From Bacteroidetes bacterium 47-18 (GTDB lineage Bacteria > Bacteroidota > Bacteroidia > Chitinophagales > Chitinophagaceae), in NCBI GenBank assembly GCA_001897155.1, contig MKSF01000012.1:45422-109421 (forward strand): a DNA stretch of 64,000 nucleotides, in the 5' to 3' direction. Shown piece by piece: positions 61,977 to 64,000 of this stretch. Below the pieces are notes generated by a model, which was given only the letters and a program-made list of their open reading frames with translations, was not told the origin of the DNA and did no database searches. The translations under genes were made by a program, and so were the position numbers. Position 1 is the stretch's first letter; every line of letters starts with the position of its first letter.

Positions 61977-63362
61977 ATGCAATTAAATATCTCCAGACAA
62001 GCTGCAAACTATCTGAAATACTTACTTCCCTTTCTTATATGTATATTTGGAGATATCAGCTTCTATACCTTCTGGCGCAATGACCTGGGACCTCATATTT
62101 CACCTGTTATATTTACACTGTTTGGAATAGGCGTGGGCATCACTTTTTTCAGGATATTATTTGCGGGCTATAAAGGAAAATTTCAATACGACCGAAAATT
62201 ACCTTCTGTTACCGGTAAACCTCAACGTTATACCTATGCATATCTCATTCTAATCCCTCTCCTGGCTTACTGGTATTTTGAATTATCCGGGGTTTTTCAA
62301 AGCCTGCCTATAGATTTTGATACCAATCCTTTTAAAACCCGCTCTGACGTTATACCGAATGTGATGAGCTATGTAAAAAAGACGGTGAACGGGGAATTTC
62401 CCTATCAGCCGATCCGGGGAAAAGAATGGACCTATGAGCTGATGCCCACCTATCTTACAATGACCTGGCTTCCTTATATTCCCGCAGAGCTTCTGCACGC
62501 GGATTACCGCTGGGTACCCGTGATAGCGCTGACGATCTGTATATTGGTTTACTATAGACAAAGCATCCCGCTAAAAAGCAACCCGCTGTTCTTCTGGTTA
62601 GCATTTATTGCCCCGATCCTGTTCCTATACCTTCAGACCAAGTTTAATATAGAAGACTTTAAGCTTACAGTAGAAGGGCTGGTTACAGCTTACTACCTCC
62701 TGCTGGCATTTGCCTTGGGCAAAAAGAAATATACCTGGATCGTGCTGATGGTGCTTTTATGTCTACTATCAAGGTTTTCGCTCCTGTTCTGGCTCCCGCT
62801 GCTGGTGCTCGTGGTATGGCAGGAATACAGTATAAGATATGTGTATAAAGGCATATTGGCAATAGCTGCAGGCATAGTATTATTATATGGCATCTTTATG
62901 ATAAAAGATCCAAATATCTTCATCAATGCAGTCAGATATTATTCCAGCGCCACAGTAGGAGAATGGACCATTGCCGACTGGCTTAAAGAGCAGGGCGGCC
63001 AACATCCGTTCTCTCTTAGCAGGGGTACGGGCTGGGCTATCTGGTTCTATGATTACCTGGACGGAACGCTGGAGGAGAAAATCGCCATCCTGAAAAAAGT
63101 ACAGCTTATTATTGTATCAGCTACCACGCTCGTATTATGTTGGCATTACTGGCGACACAGAATGCATACTAACGGATGGCTGTATGCCCTGGGTAGCTTA
63201 AAAATAAGCCTTGTGGTATTCTATGCATTTATACAGATCCCGTATGCCTACCTGTATATTCTTCCCGTATTTCTCAACCTCCCCATGCTTATTTACGGGC
63301 TAAAAATACTGAACGGAGAACTACAGCCGGTTTCGGCGACCAAACCTGACCATCATCAATAA
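61977..63362 (+). CDS. polytopic membrane protein, possible GT-C-type glycosyltransferase
   Basis: 461 residues with roughly ten hydrophobic helices. A hydrophilic loop (about 110-165) carries an early acidic pair SLPIDFDTNPFKTRSDVIPN and the block ELMPTYLTMTWLPYIPAELL. Helix-rich membrane proteins with an acidic first periplasmic loop and a PxY-type motif are seen in GT-C sugar transferases and in oligosaccharide polymerases. Here this is a guess from topology only. No sugar-synthesis genes are next to it. It is alone between the T9SS gene and a gene-free end. Confidence 0.65.
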   Translation: MQLNISRQAANYLKYLLPFLICIFGDISFYTFWRNDLGPHISPVIFTLFGIGVGITFFRILFAGYKGKFQYDRKLPSVTGKPQRYTYAYLILIPLLAYWYFELSGVFQSLPIDFDTNPFKTRSDVIPNVMSYVKKTVNGEFPYQPIRGKEWTYELMPTYLTMTWLPYIPAELLHADYRWVPVIALTICILVYYRQSIPLKSNPLFFWLAFIAPILFLYLQTKFNIEDFKLTVEGLVTAYYLLLAFALGKKKYTWIVLMVLLCLLSRFSLLFWLPLLVLVVWQEYSIRYVYKGILAIAAGIVLLYGIFMIKDPNIFINAVRYYSSATVGEWTIADWLKEQGGQHPFSLSRGTGWAIWFYDYLDGTLEEKIAILKKVQLIIVSATTLVLCWHYWRHRMHTNGWLYALGSLKISLVVFYAFIQIPYAYLYILPVFLNLPMLIYGLKILNGELQPVSATKPDHHQ

Positions 63363-64000
63363 ACCTCAATATTATACACAATGACGCAGGTACTGCTTCC
63401 ATTACAGGATATTGCATAATGGTAGCGTATGCAGCTTTAACTTATAAAGCATATCAGCCGATTTTTCCAACGATTCCCCGAATCTCATTATTAATTAAAC
63501 CCAGTAAGTTATATAGCTATTCCATCACTTTGCCAGTATAGCACTTCCGTTCTGCGATTCCCGGAGATACAAAGATATTTCTTAAGTAACTTAAAGATTA
63601 ACTGCCTATATCTGTATATAAGGACAAAGGTATCTATGGAAGGCTCAGAAACGCTATGGATATGCTGCTAACCGGCATAAGAACGGATCTCACATCCCTT
63701 CGGAATAACCGGCAAGACACCACCGTGCCTTTATAAACAGCAGCGGTCTATGATCCGCAGAGAAGACATTATCCAGTAAAGCACAACTGCAACAAGAGAT
63801 TATTACCTATATACTTATACTTTTTCATTTCCCAGACATTATGGCCCTTATTCAAGATCAATGGGACGGTAAGGGAGTGGACTTGTCTATAACGGAGTTT
63901 GGCCTGGGAGTTTGAATGAGCTCTGTTTGTGGAACGGGTTGTTGCCGGTTGATGAGAGCACCGTTAGAGTAGTTAGGAGCACGAGGGACTCCCCCTCCAA
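63363..64000. other. 638 bases without a recognisable gene
   Basis: Frames are short and interrupted in the first 470 bases. At the edge, the minus strand holds an open frame of about 46 codons entering from beyond 64000 and ending near 63860 (with residues like PVPQTELIQTPRPNSV). It could be the end of a gene outside the window, but it has no recognised motif. No tRNA-like fold or inverted repeat was seen. Confidence 0.4.

Overview
The window is chromosomal DNA from a member of the Bacteroidota, most likely the Chitinophagaceae or a close relative. Four things point there. Promoters match the phylum-specific TTTG-N17..20-TAnnTTTG pattern. Two secreted proteins carry type IX secretion (T9SS) sorting domains, one type A and one type B. 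There is a polA-mutY-ssb-gldE cluster and a futalosine-pathway mqnA. Starts mostly sit behind A/T-rich leaders rather than Shine-Dalgarno sites. No rRNA, tRNA, CRISPR array, prophage or insertion sequence was recognised. It reads as core chromosome with a few accessory loci.

Layout. 1-2.8 kb: end of an unknown gene, an L,D-transpeptidase-like protein, a lone transketolase N-terminal subunit and an Nfu/NifU Fe-S protein. 2.9-5.8 kb: a methionine-metabolism operon of two overlapping PLP enzymes, preceded by what looks like a complete ribosome-mediated attenuator with a methionine-rich 13-residue leader peptide; this is the most interesting item here. 6-13.7 kb: a heavy-metal type RND efflux system (pump, adaptor, TolC-like channel) with its own sensor kinase and response regulator; a helically phased direct repeat lies before the efflux promoter. 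13.8-15.8 kb: lemA and two TPM-domain genes. 15.9-23.6 kb: minus-strand RNA-modification and housekeeping genes (pseudouridine synthase with a long repetitive tail, rlmN, sigma-54 activator, DUF4260, miaB, Nudix, folP).

23.7-27.7 kb: plus-strand small membrane protein, SanA-like, TatD, PanB and cysteine desulfurase. 28.1-35.6 kb: minus-strand citrate synthase, gldE, ssb, mutY, polA. 36.7-39.3 kb: tight plus-strand run mqnA, DUF5522, alkyltransferase-like protein, hutI. 39.4-45.5 kb: topB, aspA, and an outer-membrane TonB-receptor-like barrel. 45.8-48.8 kb: large T9SS protein. 49-51.6 kb: an orphan MetH N-terminal module, a degenerate nucleotidyltransferase-like protein and an XRE-type regulator preceded by three phased direct repeats. 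51.8-61.9 kb: valS, a small exported protein, pyrH, a YtxH protein, uvrA and a T9SS type B lectin/PKD protein. 62-63.4 kb: a polytopic membrane protein. The last 640 bases hold no recognisable gene.

Three copies of a two-hairpin intergenic repeat lie at gene 3' ends near 5.9, 28.0 and 29.75 kb; one abuts a gene remnant. Convergent gene ends often share long perfect hairpins that can act as bidirectional terminators. Positions, motifs and base pairing were read by eye; family names rest on recognised motifs, not on database searches.
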